Below are positions 23,801-35,755 of a stretch of DNA of 64,000 nucleotides, piece after piece; the first letter of the stretch is position 1, and each line of letters begins with the position of its first letter. The notes below the pieces were generated by a model, which saw only the letters and a list, made by a program, of their open reading frames with translations, was not told the origin of the DNA and did no database searches. Position numbers and translations under genes: made by a program. The stretch lies in contig JAQFVV010007279.1 of assembly GCA_028023455.1 (NCBI GenBank), positions 51,357 through 115,356 on the forward strand. The letters are read 5' to 3'. Source of the stretch: Epiperipatus broadwayi (lineage: Eukaryota; Onychophora; Udeonychophora; Euonychophora; Peripatidae).

Positions 23801-24169
23801 CAGTCACTTCTTTAGCATCTTCAGATCACTGAGGGTGCCACTAGTTCACTAATGACCTAGAAAATTTAATTTACTGTGATCAAGAGTTGATGGTGATGAA
23901 TGCCACCAACTAGACCCAGAGAGAGAAAAAGATCTTTAATATTGTTCAGACAATTGAGAAAACAACACAAAGACAGACATCAGCCAAAATAATTTTAAAT
24001 AATTTCATAGTTTATTAAATTTAGAATAAATCTCAGGCAAACAAAAATATAGAAGTTTGACCTAGATTCTACAGCATATTTATCAGAGAGTATAGATGAA
24101 AATTGAACATTAAATGCCCTGGCAGATAAATTCATTTTCTCACCTATGATTTAAAAGGGGAATTATAAT

Positions 24170-24284
24170 TTCTTACTGATAGCGGTTTATAAAAACCAAT
24201 TCCAGTTTCTTTATTTAGAGATTTCAAAAATAAATGATATGCCTACATTGTGGTTCCTGTACTTTAAACGGCATATCATCAAAG
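24170..24284 (+). pseudogene. LINE ORF fragment, part 1 (interrupted by a Penelope-like insertion)
   Basis: The plus-strand frame AVYKNQFQFLYLEISKINDM and the following PTLWFLYFKRHIIK align with the YKRWALEPKFFNFLIKLNLS / ALPTTYFLCHKRL segment of the LINE at 60118. The sequence CATATCATCAAAG ends this part and is repeated at 26220, where the frame resumes just before the zinc-knuckle-like motif. This is therefore one LINE copy split by the palindromic insert. Confidence 0.75.
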
Positions 24285-24414
24285 GAAGTAATATAATTTT
24301 CTACTTCTTTTTTTCCTATGTATTGATTTCTATTATTATAACATATCATACCATTTCCACCTTCTTTGACACTTTATCAATACTTTTATTTTTATTATTT
24401 TTATTACACTAACA

Positions 24415-24442
24415 GTTTCGACTGTCCTGCAGTCATCATCAG
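24415..24442 (-). ncRNA. Hammerhead-ribozyme-like core (left arm of Penelope-like palindrome)
   Basis: On the minus strand: CTGATGA, one extra T, stem II GACTG/CAGTC with loop CAGGA, then GAAAC. This is followed by a possible two-base stem III and a GTA cleavage triplet. Penelope-like elements are known to carry minimal hammerheads in this position. The extra base and weak stem I make activity uncertain. Confidence 0.5.
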
Positions 24443-24704
24443 AGCTACAATATTCAAATATATAATTATACAATTATTACACTTATTCACATATATATAC
24501 ACAATTAATACACAATATAAACAAAAAGAATTATACATTTTAATATGATCTTTATCAATAATTATTTCCCATTTTATTATCTTATCTTCTAAATAATTTT
24601 ATCAATATTTTATATTAATTTATTTTATATCACTTTATTTTATTTTTTAAATATTATTTAATATAATAATTATAACTTTATCATTTATTTTACTATTTAA
24701 TGCA

Positions 24705-24807
<103 letters not shown>

Positions 24808-25048
24808 TACAAATCAACTTCTAATCTTGTCTTATTTTTATTAAATATTTATATCAATTAACTTTATCCACATTACAAATTATTATTATTTTTATTACAA
24901 AAAATTACTTACTTCTTGTTGATTCTATCACCAAAACCCAACTGACAAAAAATTCAAAATTTATATTTATTTTACCCTCCCCCTATTGGCATTTTCCTTA
25001 ACTATTTTCTCTTAACCTTTTCAAATTCTAATTATTACTAACACTTGT

Positions 25049-25282
25049 TTATAAAATTATTGTTCTTACCCCGAAATCTCGATTAAGACTTGGTTTTATA
25101 CTCTTAATCAAGATTGCTTCTTTAATTTTCCTATCCCTACTATTATTTGTGTAATTAATCATTTTTATACAATATTTTTCAAACCTATGACCTGTTTCTA
25201 ATGAATGCAAATAAACAGGTGATCTCTTATCATATTTATGCTGAATTAATCTGGTATAAATTGAGTTCTTTGTTTCTCCCAC
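25049..25282 (-). pseudogene. Penelope-like GIY-YIG endonuclease fragment (left arm)
   Basis: The frame of 77 codons reads GETKNSIYTRLIQHKYDKRS, then PVYLHSLETGHRF, then RDRKIKEAILIKSIKPSLNR. These match the second half of the GIY-YIG domain at the C-terminus of Penelope-like proteins: Y.G.T...L..R...H, H....GH.., and R...E...I.......LNRD.G. The reverse transcriptase and the GIY...YIG start are absent, so the copy is truncated at its 5' side. It differs from the right-arm copy by only two residues (R/T and Y/D), so the duplication is recent. Confidence 0.85.
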
Positions 25283-25303
25283 ATAATTAGTTTTTATATT
25301 TTA

Positions 25304-25537
25304 GTGGGAGAAACAAAGAACTCAATTTATACCAGATTAATTCAGCATAAATATGATAAGACATCACCTGTTTATTTGCATTCATTAGAAACAGGTCATA
25401 GGTTTGAAAAAGATTGTATAAAAATGATTAATTACACAAATAATAGTAGGGATAGGAAAATTAAAGAAGCAATCTTGATTAAGAGTATAAAACCAAGTCT
25501 TAATCGAGATTTCGGGGTAAGAACAATAATTTTATAA
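25304..25537 (+). pseudogene. Penelope-like GIY-YIG endonuclease fragment (right arm)
   Basis: Mirror copy of the frame at 25049-25282, with the same 77 codons and two substitutions (KTSP for KRSP, EKDC for EKYC). Both frames are open to the same stop. The domain is the endonuclease part that nicks target DNA in Penelope-like retroelements; without the reverse transcriptase this fragment cannot mobilise itself. Confidence 0.85.
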
Positions 25538-25784
25538 ACAAGTGTTAGTAATAATTAGAATTTGAAAAGGTTAAGAGAAAATAGTTAAGGAAAATGCCAA
25601 TAGGGGGAGGGTAAAATAAATATAAATTTTGAATTTTTTGTCAGTTGGGTTTTGGTGATAGAATCAACAAGAAGTAAGTAATTTTTTGTAATAAAAATAA
25701 TAATAATTTGTAATGTGGGTAAAGTTAATTGATATAAATATTTAATAAAAATAAGACAAGATTAGAAGTTGATTTGTAATATAA

Positions 25785-25850
<66 letters not shown>
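25785..25850. repeat. (AAT)n microsatellite, about 66 bp
   Basis: Mirror partner of the tract at 24705-24801. Confidence 0.95.
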
Positions 25851-25851
<1 letters not shown>

Positions 25852-26117
25852 TGCATTAAATAGTAAAATAAATGATAAAGTTATAATTATTATATTAAAT
25901 AATATTTAAAAAATAAAATAAAGTGATATAAAATAAATTAATATAAAATATTGATAAAATTATTTAGAAGATAAGATAATAAAATGGGAAATAATTATTG
26001 ATAAAGATCATATTAAAATGTATAATTCTTTTTGTTTATATTGTGTATTAATTGTGTATATATATATATGTGGATAAGTGTAATAATTATATAATTATAT
26101 ATTTGAATATTGTAGCT

Positions 26118-26145
26118 CTGATGATGATTGCAGGACAGTCGAAAC
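26118..26145 (+). ncRNA. Hammerhead-ribozyme-like core (right arm)
   Basis: CTGATGA, one extra T, GATTG, CAGGA, CAGTC, GAAAC. Compared with the left arm, one stem-II C-G pair has become U-G, which keeps the stem. Confidence 0.5.
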
Positions 26146-26219
26146 TGTTAGTGTAATAAAAATAATAAAAATAAAAGTATTGATAAAGTGTCAAAGAAGG
26201 TGGAAATGGTATGATATGT

Positions 26220-26710
26220 CATATCATCAAAGTCGATCCAGTATGCCCAAACTGCAGAAGAGAAGATGAGACATATTATCATATCATCAATTCATGCAAT
26301 GGACTTGGAACAATAAGATCTATTGTTTATCAAAACATAAAGGTAGACTACTATCTCATTGTATCATTACAAGACTGCATTAAAAAAAAACAATTTCCAT
26401 TCATTAGAATGTCAATTTTCATCACATATTCAATCTGGTATGTGTGGGGCAAGAAAATGTATTCGCAGCCTTCCCCTGATGAAAGATTGTGCTTTATTCA
26501 ATCAATGCAAAATATAAAACAAAGAGATAAACTACTATCATCAAAATTTATTTATGAGGAGACATAGAAGCTATTCCATACACCTATGAACTTTATATCA
26601 CAAGGACTATCTCTACATTAATCAGCTTCAAACCATATGAACTATACAAATGCATGGTGATCTATGTATGTTTTGAGACAATGTAACCTTGTTTAGCCTA
26701 AATAAAATTA
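26220..26710 (+). pseudogene. LINE ORF fragment, part 2, and 3' UTR
   Basis: The frame 26211-26567 contains CPNCRREDETYYHIINSC, a CX2C...HX4C knuckle, then IQSMQNIKQRDKLLSSK and a stop. It aligns with the C-terminus of the LINE at 60118 (CGLCHRAEETLSHLLYHC; EIIQKRDKRLARP). The first codons of the open frame (MICHIIK) cross the Penelope-like junction. The 3' UTR ends TTGAGACAATGTAACCTTG, related to TTGAGACAATAAAGGCCTT at 61930, and is followed by an A/T-rich tail. It represents a 5'-truncated copy. Confidence 0.8.
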
Positions 26711-27780
26711 TTATTTAAAATTAAAAATAAAAGTCTTGTAGGGAATACAGTGAAACAGTTCAGGTGAGCTTTCCTTGGCCCGGAATAAAGCATCGGGACC
26801 AAAAATGTCATATGTCTGCAGAACAGTTCATAATTAACCATGTTTAAGATATCAAGGTTGATCTAAATACAAGACAAAAAAATAGAACAAGAAAATATTA
26901 CGATTTTGTATAATCTTAAATAGAAGAAAACAAAATCTCTGATTTAGGAAAAACAGAACAATATACTCAATAAACCACTAAACAAAAGATTTGCGGTCTG
27001 CTGAAAATGCAAAGCAAATGTAGCTAAATAAATTACAAGAAAATAATAAAGGATAGGTAAATTAAAATAAATTAAACATTAGTAATATAAAGAGAAAAGC
27101 CTAGCATATAAAATAGCAACTCGCAATACACTCCTGATAAATAAAAAAATATATGGAGTATTATAAAATAATTAAAAATATTATAAAGATATTTAAAATT
27201 TATAATAAAGGCAGGTTTCTGTTAAGATTAAGTTGAGACTCTAATAGAGATTTAAACTTTGGTTAGAATATGAAAATCTTTTACCTCAAGCCCTAATGTA
27301 AAGGCCATCAGATTTTCTCCAGTGGGATATGCAAAGTTCTTTCCATCTTGAGTCCATCATGAAAGCTTTTCACTTATATCTCTTTGGTATGGAGAATGGA
27401 GGCAAGCTCTGGATCAGTTCTTGTTTAAACTGTTATGGCATGATCTTTGAAGGAACAACTCGGGATCTGGAGTCTGCCTTTGGGTTGATTTAGCACTGCA
27501 TGTTTTAGAATAAATTCATCATGGTGGGTAGTTTTGGCATTTTGCAGAGAGGATAGCTATTTAGGAACTAGAAGTCAGTAATCTGATTTCAGCAGTATTT
27601 CTGATCAGCAGTTAGTAGACAGGTAATATTGGTAACAGTGATCTCTAGATGTGGACAGCAATCTTTGAAATTTAAGGCAGCATGGCAATTATAATAGGTA
27701 TCACTGGCAGCATACTAAAATCTGAATCAATACTCAACACTATGTCTAATTGTACCTCTCTAATGTATTTTATTCTCTGA
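26711..27780. other. Unassigned repeat-like sequence
   Basis: 27290-27720 is less AT-rich than its surroundings (for example TGGTATGGAGAATGGAGGC) and may be the 3' UTR of the LINE that follows or another repeat. I see no coding motif on either strand. Confidence 0.35.
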
Positions 27781-30480
27781 CATATCTTTGCAATAATTTA
27801 AGAAGACTTCCATTATACTTACGTTTCATGTGGTCAATCCAATGATAGTGTGATTTATCAATAAATGACCAATAGTATCACATCCAGAAAGATGAAAAAC
27901 ATATTGATTGGTTTTATGATCTTGCCATAATATTTTAAAAAATTTTCTAATGCATTTACATTATGCCGATAGAGTGCCCATATTTCATTACTATACAATA
28001 TATTAGGTAAAATAACAACTCTACATATAAGTAACTTAGTTGCAATAGTTATCTCCCTATGATGAAATATTTCTATCATTTAACTTGTTAAAATCAGCAA
28101 CAGACAACAGCATAATAGAGTCTATGTCATACCTCAGGATCCAAGTCCACATTTTTACTTATAAATCCACCAAGGTATTTAAAGTAGTTTACATTCTCAA
28201 TGTGATAACTTATCCAAGCTGAAAGTTACAGAGGATTTTCCTTCAATCACTGATTTATAAAAACTAGAATTTTTGAACGTTTATTAATAAACCAAAATCT
28301 TTATATTTTGAATTTAAAACATTAAGGATATTCTGTAAATCATTTTTTGAATTGCCAACAACAGCATAATTGTCAGCATACTATAAATCGCAGAATCCCA
28401 AAAGAAATTCTTGTTTATTTTTTAATCAACTCAAATGAAAAACAACAAACAACAAGTCTATATAACATCTTGAACCCTGTTTGATTTACCTACCTATAAA
28501 CAATTCCAAAGACCACTGTCAAAAAAATTGAAAACAATGTTGGAACAAGTACATATCATGGTTTAGCATTAGATTTCATTTTTATTGCCACAGCTTTTTC
28601 ACCTGTAATAATAATATTTTCTCTCATCCCATCATGCAATTGTATAATATGAATAAATTTTGGTGGCAACTAATTTCAAATAATACCCTAAACTTGTTCT
28701 ATTAGCTTAATCAATGCCTTGACTAAATCAATAAAACAATATATAAATTGCTTTCTTGTTTCCGACACTTTTCTCGAATTGGCCTAGCAACAAAAGCTAT
28801 GTCTATAATGCTTCTGGATTCTCTAAAACCCCATTTGAGTCTCTGATAACCATTTATCTATAACTGGAAGCAAAAACTATTCAACAAAATTCTGTAAGTA
28901 TTTTCACTGTAATGAATAATAATATTTCATGATAATTGCTGCAGTCTCATCCATACCCTACATTTTTAAAAATTGAAACAATATAAGCATCCTTTGAATT
29001 GTGTGGCACAGATGCATGAGCTTACATATTTCTGAAAAATTTCCAATATTTTTGAAGTTAACATATTGCCATTATATTTTAAAACTTCTTAGTGTATTTC
29101 CATTTTTAAGATTATAAACAACTGTTTTGACTTCACTAAACTGGATATCTTTGTTCAAATCTAGATGAGTAGTTAAAATGAATGTATCATTAAAAGAGAT
29201 CAAAATACTTCTTCCATCAGTTCAAAATATCATCATCATCATTTTGGATTAATGGAATTATGATACCTTTCTCTGGCACATATACTGCTTTCAATTCATT
29301 AAAATAAGATTTAGAATGACTATGATCAGTAAATGTCCATATCTTCTTAGCAGTTTTAATCCATTAATCATTTATAAATCTTATCAGTCATTGAACTTTT
29401 TCCTTCAAGTCTTTATATTTATTATAAAGTTCCACATTTAATCTGTTATTCTGCCCAGCAGAAAATGATACATGCTTATTTTTAATTAAATCACCAATAA
29501 TATCACTGTTAAAAACAGTCTTGATTCTTATTTTTAATGAACCCAAGAATAGATTAACTTGCAACCATAACACACTCTTCAAGAAAATTCTATGATTTAG
29601 AATTATGAAAGTCCTAATTTTAGTGCTTAAACATTGCTGAAATCAATATGTATAATAGATTCTTCTAAAAAAGGAACATTAATTTTTTTATGAATATGAT
29701 TGGAATATCTATTTTTAATGCAATTATAATTTTAATTTTGGTGCATACTAATCTATGATCGGTCAACAATCTATGTTTGTAAGTGTTTATGACTTATAAC
29801 TATAATATAATGTATTAAATGCCATTGTTTTGAGTGTGGATGCATCCATGTTCCTTTATAGTGGTTTTTATGCCTAAACAAAGTGCTTGTGATAGTCAAC
29901 TCATATGCTTTGCATACATTCAATTTTAACAAATCATTTGAATTTACAAACCCAATATTATTATTTCCAGTAATTTTTGGCTGCAGTTCATAAAACAATT
30001 GCTAATGGGGAGTTTATAAGAATCTAAGAGCCAGAACTGTGAGTACCAGAATCGATTCCTGGGATTTCCCGATCACAAGTCAGATACTCTACCAACTATG
30101 CCAAACTTCGTACTCATGGTTTATGATCTGTAACAATGCATGTGTTAAAATCTCCAAGAAAAAAATTTTGATTTTTTAATTATTGTTGTAATAACACTCT
30201 CTAACAAGGAATAAAAGCTCTCCATCTTGGAATTCTTTAAATCTAAAATTGAGCATAGGCTAAAATAAAATCAGCACAAGTCTCATTGTGCAAAGTGAGT
30301 TTTAACACCATTAGTCTTTCTGAGGAATTTCAGTTATGCATTGTCCTTTCATTAATTGACTTGCATTTTCAAAATCAACATCTGTTTTATAAAACTTCAT
30401 TCTTGTGAGAGACATTTTATTGGGAGCAGCTATATTGATCTTAAATCTCAACAGTTCTAGCCACAAGTGCAGTCCTTCAT
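27780..30480 (-). pseudogene. APE-type LINE (CFDP2-like family), heavily mutated
   Basis: Minus-strand reading in order gives an endonuclease remnant with GDFNTCIVTDHKP near 30130-30170 (family GDFNARVG), then KAYELTITSTLFRHKNHYKG and TWMHPHSKQWHLIHYIIV near 29780-29900 (family TWMHPRSK.WHLIDY). The linker YFNELKAVYVPEKG is near 29280. A reverse-transcriptase part WGFRESRSIIDIAFVARPIR lies near 28780-28840, and VNYFKYLGGFISKNVDLDPE near 28150-28200. LPNILYSNEIWALYRHNVNA lies near 27980 (family L.YGSETWALYRHHVNAL). WIDHMKRKYNGSLLKLL near 27830 closes it. Frames are broken throughout. A tRNA-like SINE is inserted near 30020-30110. Confidence 0.82.
30015..30112 (-). repeat. tRNA-like SINE inserted in the LINE endonuclease
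   Basis: On the minus strand, GGCATAGTTGGTAGAGTATC (A-box), an anticodon-arm-like GACTTGTGATC, and GGAATCGATTCTGG (B-box). It interrupts the endonuclease frame between the GDFN motif and the KITGNNN segment. The LINE sequence resumes on both sides. Confidence 0.65.
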
Positions 30481-31552
30481 TCTAGTCTTGATGAGTTTGT
30501 GTCAAATAAAGTTCACCCATTCAATGCCTTTAGATTTAGAAAAAAATTACTATAATTATTACTATTCTTATTACTGCTACTACTGAAATGGGTAATCCAC
30601 CGAGTGTGACAATCTAGGCAGATTGTAAGACAGGCCACTTTTTGACCACATTTTAAAAACCTTTCCACACCAGCCAGAATGCCTGACTCAGTTCCAAACT
30701 GACACATTAGTGACTGTACTGCCTTGAGAAAAGATCATAACTAAGGACTGTCAGCTTACATTGATTTTTTAATTTTTGAAGGCTTGTGCTAAAAACAAAA
30801 AGAATAAAGTATTGGAGCCAGAAATTCTGTGCATGTACTTAAAGGATGGGAATATTATTGCATGGTTACTTAATTCCATTAGCACTGTAAATATAAAGAG
30901 ATATTTGATATGAGAGATTCGTGGTAATCAGCCCTATAATAACTTAAGAAAAGAGGAGATAGGAAAGACTGTTTGTATCAGAAGCAATTCCTAGCTTTGG
31001 ATGAGCCAACACACTATCTTACAACGCAGCATGAGTTCTTAGACAGGCATTGTTTATTTGTGATTCACAGATGGTCTTCATATCTAAAAACATTTTACTA
31101 TCCACCATCTGTGGAGCCCACTGGTAGCTGAACACAACTCCTAACATCTACACAGAATTATTATTTTTGAAAATCTGAACTTTTTTTGATTTTTAGTTTC
31201 GTAGATCTTTATATTCATTGCAAATTTATAAGCACACTTCCTCCAAGGCCATATCAAATTAAAAAGATAAAGTAGCATCATGTTACAATCATATTCTCAT
31301 CCTCTGATCAATTCAGATAAAATTGGGACCCATTTATTGACCAATAATTAAATGGATAATGGGATTTGTTATGACATGGTTAACTGTATTGTAAATCTGC
31401 TTGTAACTTGAACATTTTCCCAGAATTACAAGGCTTTGGTCAAATTCCAGTTCAGCATAATGTTATGCAAATGGGCTAAGCCAATTAACATATTATAATA
31501 AGGTTTCTGATTTACACAATACAATCACCATCATTAAAATAGAATGACTTAC
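30481..31552. other. LINE 5' region and intronic DNA
   Basis: 30510-30710 (minus frame GTESGILAGVERFLKCGQ) may be LINE 5' UTR or another repeat. 30720-31552 holds no recognisable feature. Confidence 0.35.
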
Positions 31553-31655
31553 TGCATCTTTAGTTCTGTCCAACCCAACAATTAGGATAACTTCAGCCAC
31601 CAGCAAACACAAACAAAGATGCCGGTGAATAGTGTTGCGATCACACCATAGCTGC
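31553..31655 (-). CDS. Latrophilin-like adhesion GPCR, exon with intracellular loop 1 and TM2
   Basis: This minus-strand exon of 103 nt lies between a TTCCAG acceptor and a GTAAGT donor. One base completes the Arg codon from the TM1 exon, then QLWCDRNTIHRHLCLCLLVA, EVILIVGLDRTKDA. The family signature is DRNTIH.NLC.SL..AELLFLIG..RT. The loop-1 DRNTIH motif is exact. It is separated from the TM1 exon by an ~18.7-kb intron and from TM3 by ~10.8 kb. Confidence 0.93.
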
Positions 31656-32029
31656 CTGGAAGTATAAATAAAATTAAATATATAGCATATATAATTTAAT
31701 GTTAGTCAATTGAGAAATTAATTTTAAAACAAATTAAATGTATCAACTAATATTATATAATCATTTTATCATATTAAAAAAATGTGATATAGTGAAAGGA
31801 GACATTTCTATGTACCGATTACATGTACAAAATCCTTGTTAACTATATGAATCAAAGCATGAATCGCCATCTAGTGTATTATTGTGAAACAGATATTCTC
31901 AAATCAGTTGTTATGTATATGTGTCAGTTAACATAGATATGGAAAGTTAGAAAGAGTTGCTGATAATAATAAAATTTCAGAACAATGAAGAAGTGAGAAA
32001 TTAAATTGTGTAAACAAAAGAAAAAAATT

Positions 32030-33190
32030 ATGGTCGTTAATTTATTACAGACCAGTAGCAATTACTTTTATAGGCTATAAAATATTTGCAAAGTTATTAC
32101 ATAAAAGAGCATGAAATTGCATGGGTGGGTGGGATCGAGGGTTCTAATTGTTCAGAAAAGCAGTTGAAAATAATTTATTTATTAATATTTAGTTGACTGA
32201 AATGATTTATAGGATAGATAGAAATATTATGGAGAAATCTTGAAACTATGGAATAGATTTTCTAAGAATGATTAAGGGTTTTTAAAGTTTGTTTGTTATT
32301 AATATCAATTAGAGAATGCAGAGTTGATGTAAGTTAGATGTAAAATTGAATTAAAATAAGGCAGCTGAAGGATAAAGTAAAAAATTGAAGACTGGAATGG
32401 AATGACTGAGATGGAAATTCATATAGTGGGAATCATTATATGGAGATTTTCTTGTATGTTTGGATAATATGGCATTTTTTCTAAATAGTGTAAAAGATAT
32501 GGAATTGTTGTTTGAGAGAAGGATGTATTAAAAAAAAACACAGAAATTAAAATTCAGTGAAAAAAACAACTATGATATTACTTATTAATGGAAAAAGTAA
32601 AACAAAGTTGGAGAATAAACAGATGTTTGTTCTTTAAAGATGGGAGGGCATAGGTATTTAGATAATTTGTTAAATGAAAAAATATATTATAATAGACAAT
32701 TGGGAATTAGTTAAGATAAAAAGCAAAAAATAGAATGATTGATCAAAAATTTAACGTTTCTCATATAACAAGTATTAGATATAGATAACAATTTGGGAAG
32801 AATTAATGTCATCTGCTTTAACATTTGAAAATGGATTTATGATGCAATTTGTAACTTTTAGCTAAATATGCTTTGGATGGTAAAATGTGGTCAGAAAATG
32901 AAAGTATTTAAGGGGGAACTGAATGGATTTTTCTTTAATAAGAAAAATTAAAAACAAATTAAAAATATTTAGAAGATTATAATGTATTAATGAAAATAGA
33001 ATAATAAAAAGAGTATTTATTGGACTATGAGAAGAGACACTAAACATAGCTGACTAGAAAGATTTTCATTTAAAAAAGTAATAGAGAAATGGGATAGTTG
33101 TATAAATAAAATACATCACAGATACATAATTATGATGACTGGAAAAAGTGAATAAATAAATTATCTAAAAAAAAAAAATGGAAGTGAAAA
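32030..33190 (+). pseudogene. LINE reverse transcriptase pseudogene (same broad family as 38310-39330)
   Basis: Plus-strand frames broken by many stops. RPVAITFIGYKIFAKLLHKR-like text near 32045-32110 (family NYRPI....YK..A.IL..R) starts it. LVCLDNMAFFLNSVKDMELL near 32455-32510 stands where YADDMALF..S..ELQ should be, so the catalytic aspartates are lost. KMGGHRYLDNLLNEK near 32640 stands for F.YLGS.LNEK. AKYALDGKMWSENES near 32865 matches RHALDGEMWTAKEA of the copy at 39200. Nothing here could be functional. It lies inside the receptor intron on the opposite strand to the gene. Confidence 0.72.
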
Positions 33191-33224
33191 TGAAAACAAA
33201 TAAAAAATATTGTAGATATAAAAT

Positions 33225-33420
33225 ATGAAACATCATCAGATTTTCAATTGGATGGATGGTTGAAGAGTTGGAGTGTGGAGTGAATTGAAATCTGTCCATT
33301 AAAGTATGAACATTGGCTATCTTAATATATATCTGAGCATTTATTACATATATGTGTAGAGATGATAATCTGGACCAGCTGATGATTGCTGATTTAGCAT
33401 CAAATACGCTGTAATGGGCA
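33225..33420 (+). repeat. R2 SINE-like repeat
   Basis: Begins CATCATCAGATTTTCAATTG, then GGATGGTTGAAGAGTTGGAG, the TATCTTAATATATATCTGAG segment and GGACCAGCTGATGATTGCTG. It lacks the tRNA-like end and directly follows the LINE remnant. Confidence 0.75.
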
Positions 33421-33799
33421 CATACGACGTTACATTATTTTTTTATTATTAAACATGAAAAAAATAAAAGTTCGCAAATAAAACTTCTTTTTTTAAGAAT
33501 TAAAAATTGAAAATTAAAATTCTATGCTAAACTCATATATATATAAAATTGCACAGATGAGAAATTAAAAAATTATTAAACGAAACTTTATTTAAAAAAA
33601 AGAAAAAATTTAAAACTAAATTGTCAGTAAAGATTTAAAGATAAAAATATATCTAAGTTTGTACAAAACAAATTAATTAATGTTATTGAAAAAATGGAAA
33701 TGATTATTTTAATTAGTCCAAGTGAACTAGCCTTTGGGCATTTAAATATATAAGCAATGGTCAGATAGGAAAACAATAGAAACTAATAGCAAATAAAAA

Positions 33800-34190
33800 G
33801 AAATCCCTTAGGAATCAGACCTCAATGAAAGGGTCTTCATCATCATGACATAATGTTGAGTTAATCTGCAAAATTAATATAAAAAGAAAGGTTTGGAAAT
33901 AAAAAAATGAATTAGAGGAAGAGATGTATGACAGTAGTGGTGATATGTGTTAGTGCGGAGTTGAAGGAGAAGGGATTGAAAAGACGCACTCTTCAATCCC
34001 TTCAGTTCTGCTAAGAAAGAAAGAGAAATGACCTATCGTTTTCTACATTGAGGACCAGCTAAAGTAAAAGACCTCCGGATGAATAAATAAAATGGCCAAC
34101 AGAATATCAATCTCTTTAGGATGGCGTGGGAATTCACGTTCAGATGGCAAGCATCGGATAAAGAGGAACGTTTTAAAATCGTAAGAACTT
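33800..34190. other. Less AT-rich patch with hairpins, unassigned
   Basis: Minus strand 33813-33870 shows ATGATGATGA, AGACC, a loop, GGTCT and GATTC, which resembles a decayed hammerhead/Penelope-like terminus. GAAGGGATTGAA near 33972 pairs with TTCAATCCCTTC near 34000 as a hairpin. At 34090-34182 a short plus-strand frame starting MANRISISLGWRGNS is closed by a TAA that lies within a GTAAGA donor-like site. None of these is proven functional. Confidence 0.3.
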
Positions 34191-35654
34191 TTTGAACTCT
34201 AAGCTTTAAATATATTTCTAAAACTACAGTATACTAAACAATAAGAACTTTAATTCTAAAACTTGTTCTGTATTTAAAATAATTGCAATAGAATCCTATC
34301 TGACCAACTTAATTTATTAATAAGTAATTTTATTTAATGTATTTCTTTTGTAAAATCATTTCCATTTATTTATTTATTTATTTTGTTCTTTAAGTTTTTA
34401 TTATGATTTCTGTTTTTCGTTAAACTAAATTATATAAATGTTAAATTTAAGTCGGGCGTGAATTACTATATAGATTTGTAAAGTTATATTAGGGGAGGTA
34501 ATCTTAGGTTATTCATTCCGTAGTTGAATTAGGTCGATGGATTGGATATATTAGTGTAATTAGTAGATGTAGTATGAGATTCACTACTGGCAGAATCGCT
34601 TTATATGCTGCACACTTCCATTTTGCCTATGGAAGGAATTATAAGGCGGAGACTGCAGTTCTTTCCTATGGAGTTTTTTTTTATTGCTCTTCTTGTCAGA
34701 TAGATGTAGTATTCCTATCTGGATGAGAGTCAATTTCTTTTCTTAACCTATATTTGTACTGTCGTATTCGTATTACATTGAATACATCAATATATCAGAT
34801 GAATTGGCGTTGGTTTAACTGCAAACTTTTGGCCTAAGGTTAAATAAGGGATAAAATATTTTCTTTTCAAATGTAATCTATGTAGTCTATTCATACTCGA
34901 CACTCTAAATAAAAATGCATTAAATTTAAGTTGGGTATAGACGCTTGCATGGATTCGTTATCGGTTGATTATGTTTTTGGTTTTCATATTTGATCAAAAT
35001 ATATAGACATTCGGTAAATAATGATACCTTATGGTGAGTATCTAAAATGTATTTATTCGGATGTCTTTTAAGTTATTGGTGTCAATGCGGCATCTTATGA
35101 TGAATGCCATTGGGTTTCTTATGAATTTCCCTCTGCAATTCCATCAATGACTTTATATTTTGATCGTTTATGTTTATTTTGAAATGTTTTTGACTGCGTA
35201 ATCTGTGTAACCGATCTATACTCAACATTATAAAGCAAACTTTTATAAATCCATCTGTGCGAACTTATAAAAATTAAAATGTAAATTAAAATCTAAAATA
35301 AAAGTTAAAAATAATGTTAAATTTTAAAATGTAAACATACTAAAATAATAACGCTAAATGTTATATATATGTGCGTAAATAAACGTTTGTGTGTTAATTT
35401 CTGGCAGTGGTTTCCTTTAATTTGAAAATGTTTTTAGATAAGAATTATTTTATTATCTCTGCATCTCCACTGAGCTAGTGACAATGGGCTAGCGATCGGA
35501 ATCTAAATATATAAAATAAAATAAATTTTTTTTTTTAAACTTACGTATCTGCCTACTATATAAATTTTTCTAGGTTCAAATGCCTAGATGGCGCCCTTGT
35601 AGTCCAGATACATTAAGCTCTCTCTCCAATCCTTATAATGTATATTGGTGATTA

Positions 35655-35755
35655 TTTATCTTTTCGAAATATATTTGTTCAAGTGTATCAGTGTTATGAG
35701 ATGGAGTGGAAAATGGTGGATCATGTGAAAGTCTGTGCTCATATACCCTATATAT
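35655..35755 (+). repeat. R2 SINE-like repeat, tRNA-like end only
   Basis: GTTATGAGATGGAGTGGAAA, CATGTGAAAGTCTGTGCTC and ATATACCC match the tRNA-like end of the copy at 12352 (inverted). Confidence 0.7.

Noticed and set aside
30015-30112. Possible functional tRNA gene
   Set aside because: A and B boxes are recognisable, but the acceptor and T-arms do not pair well and it lies inside a LINE, so it is better read as a SINE.
34090-34200. Spliced-leader RNA gene suggested by a GTAAG site followed by AACTTTTTGA
   Set aside because: The distance between donor and Sm-like site is only a few bases, with no room for the usual stem-loop, and no second hairpin follows.
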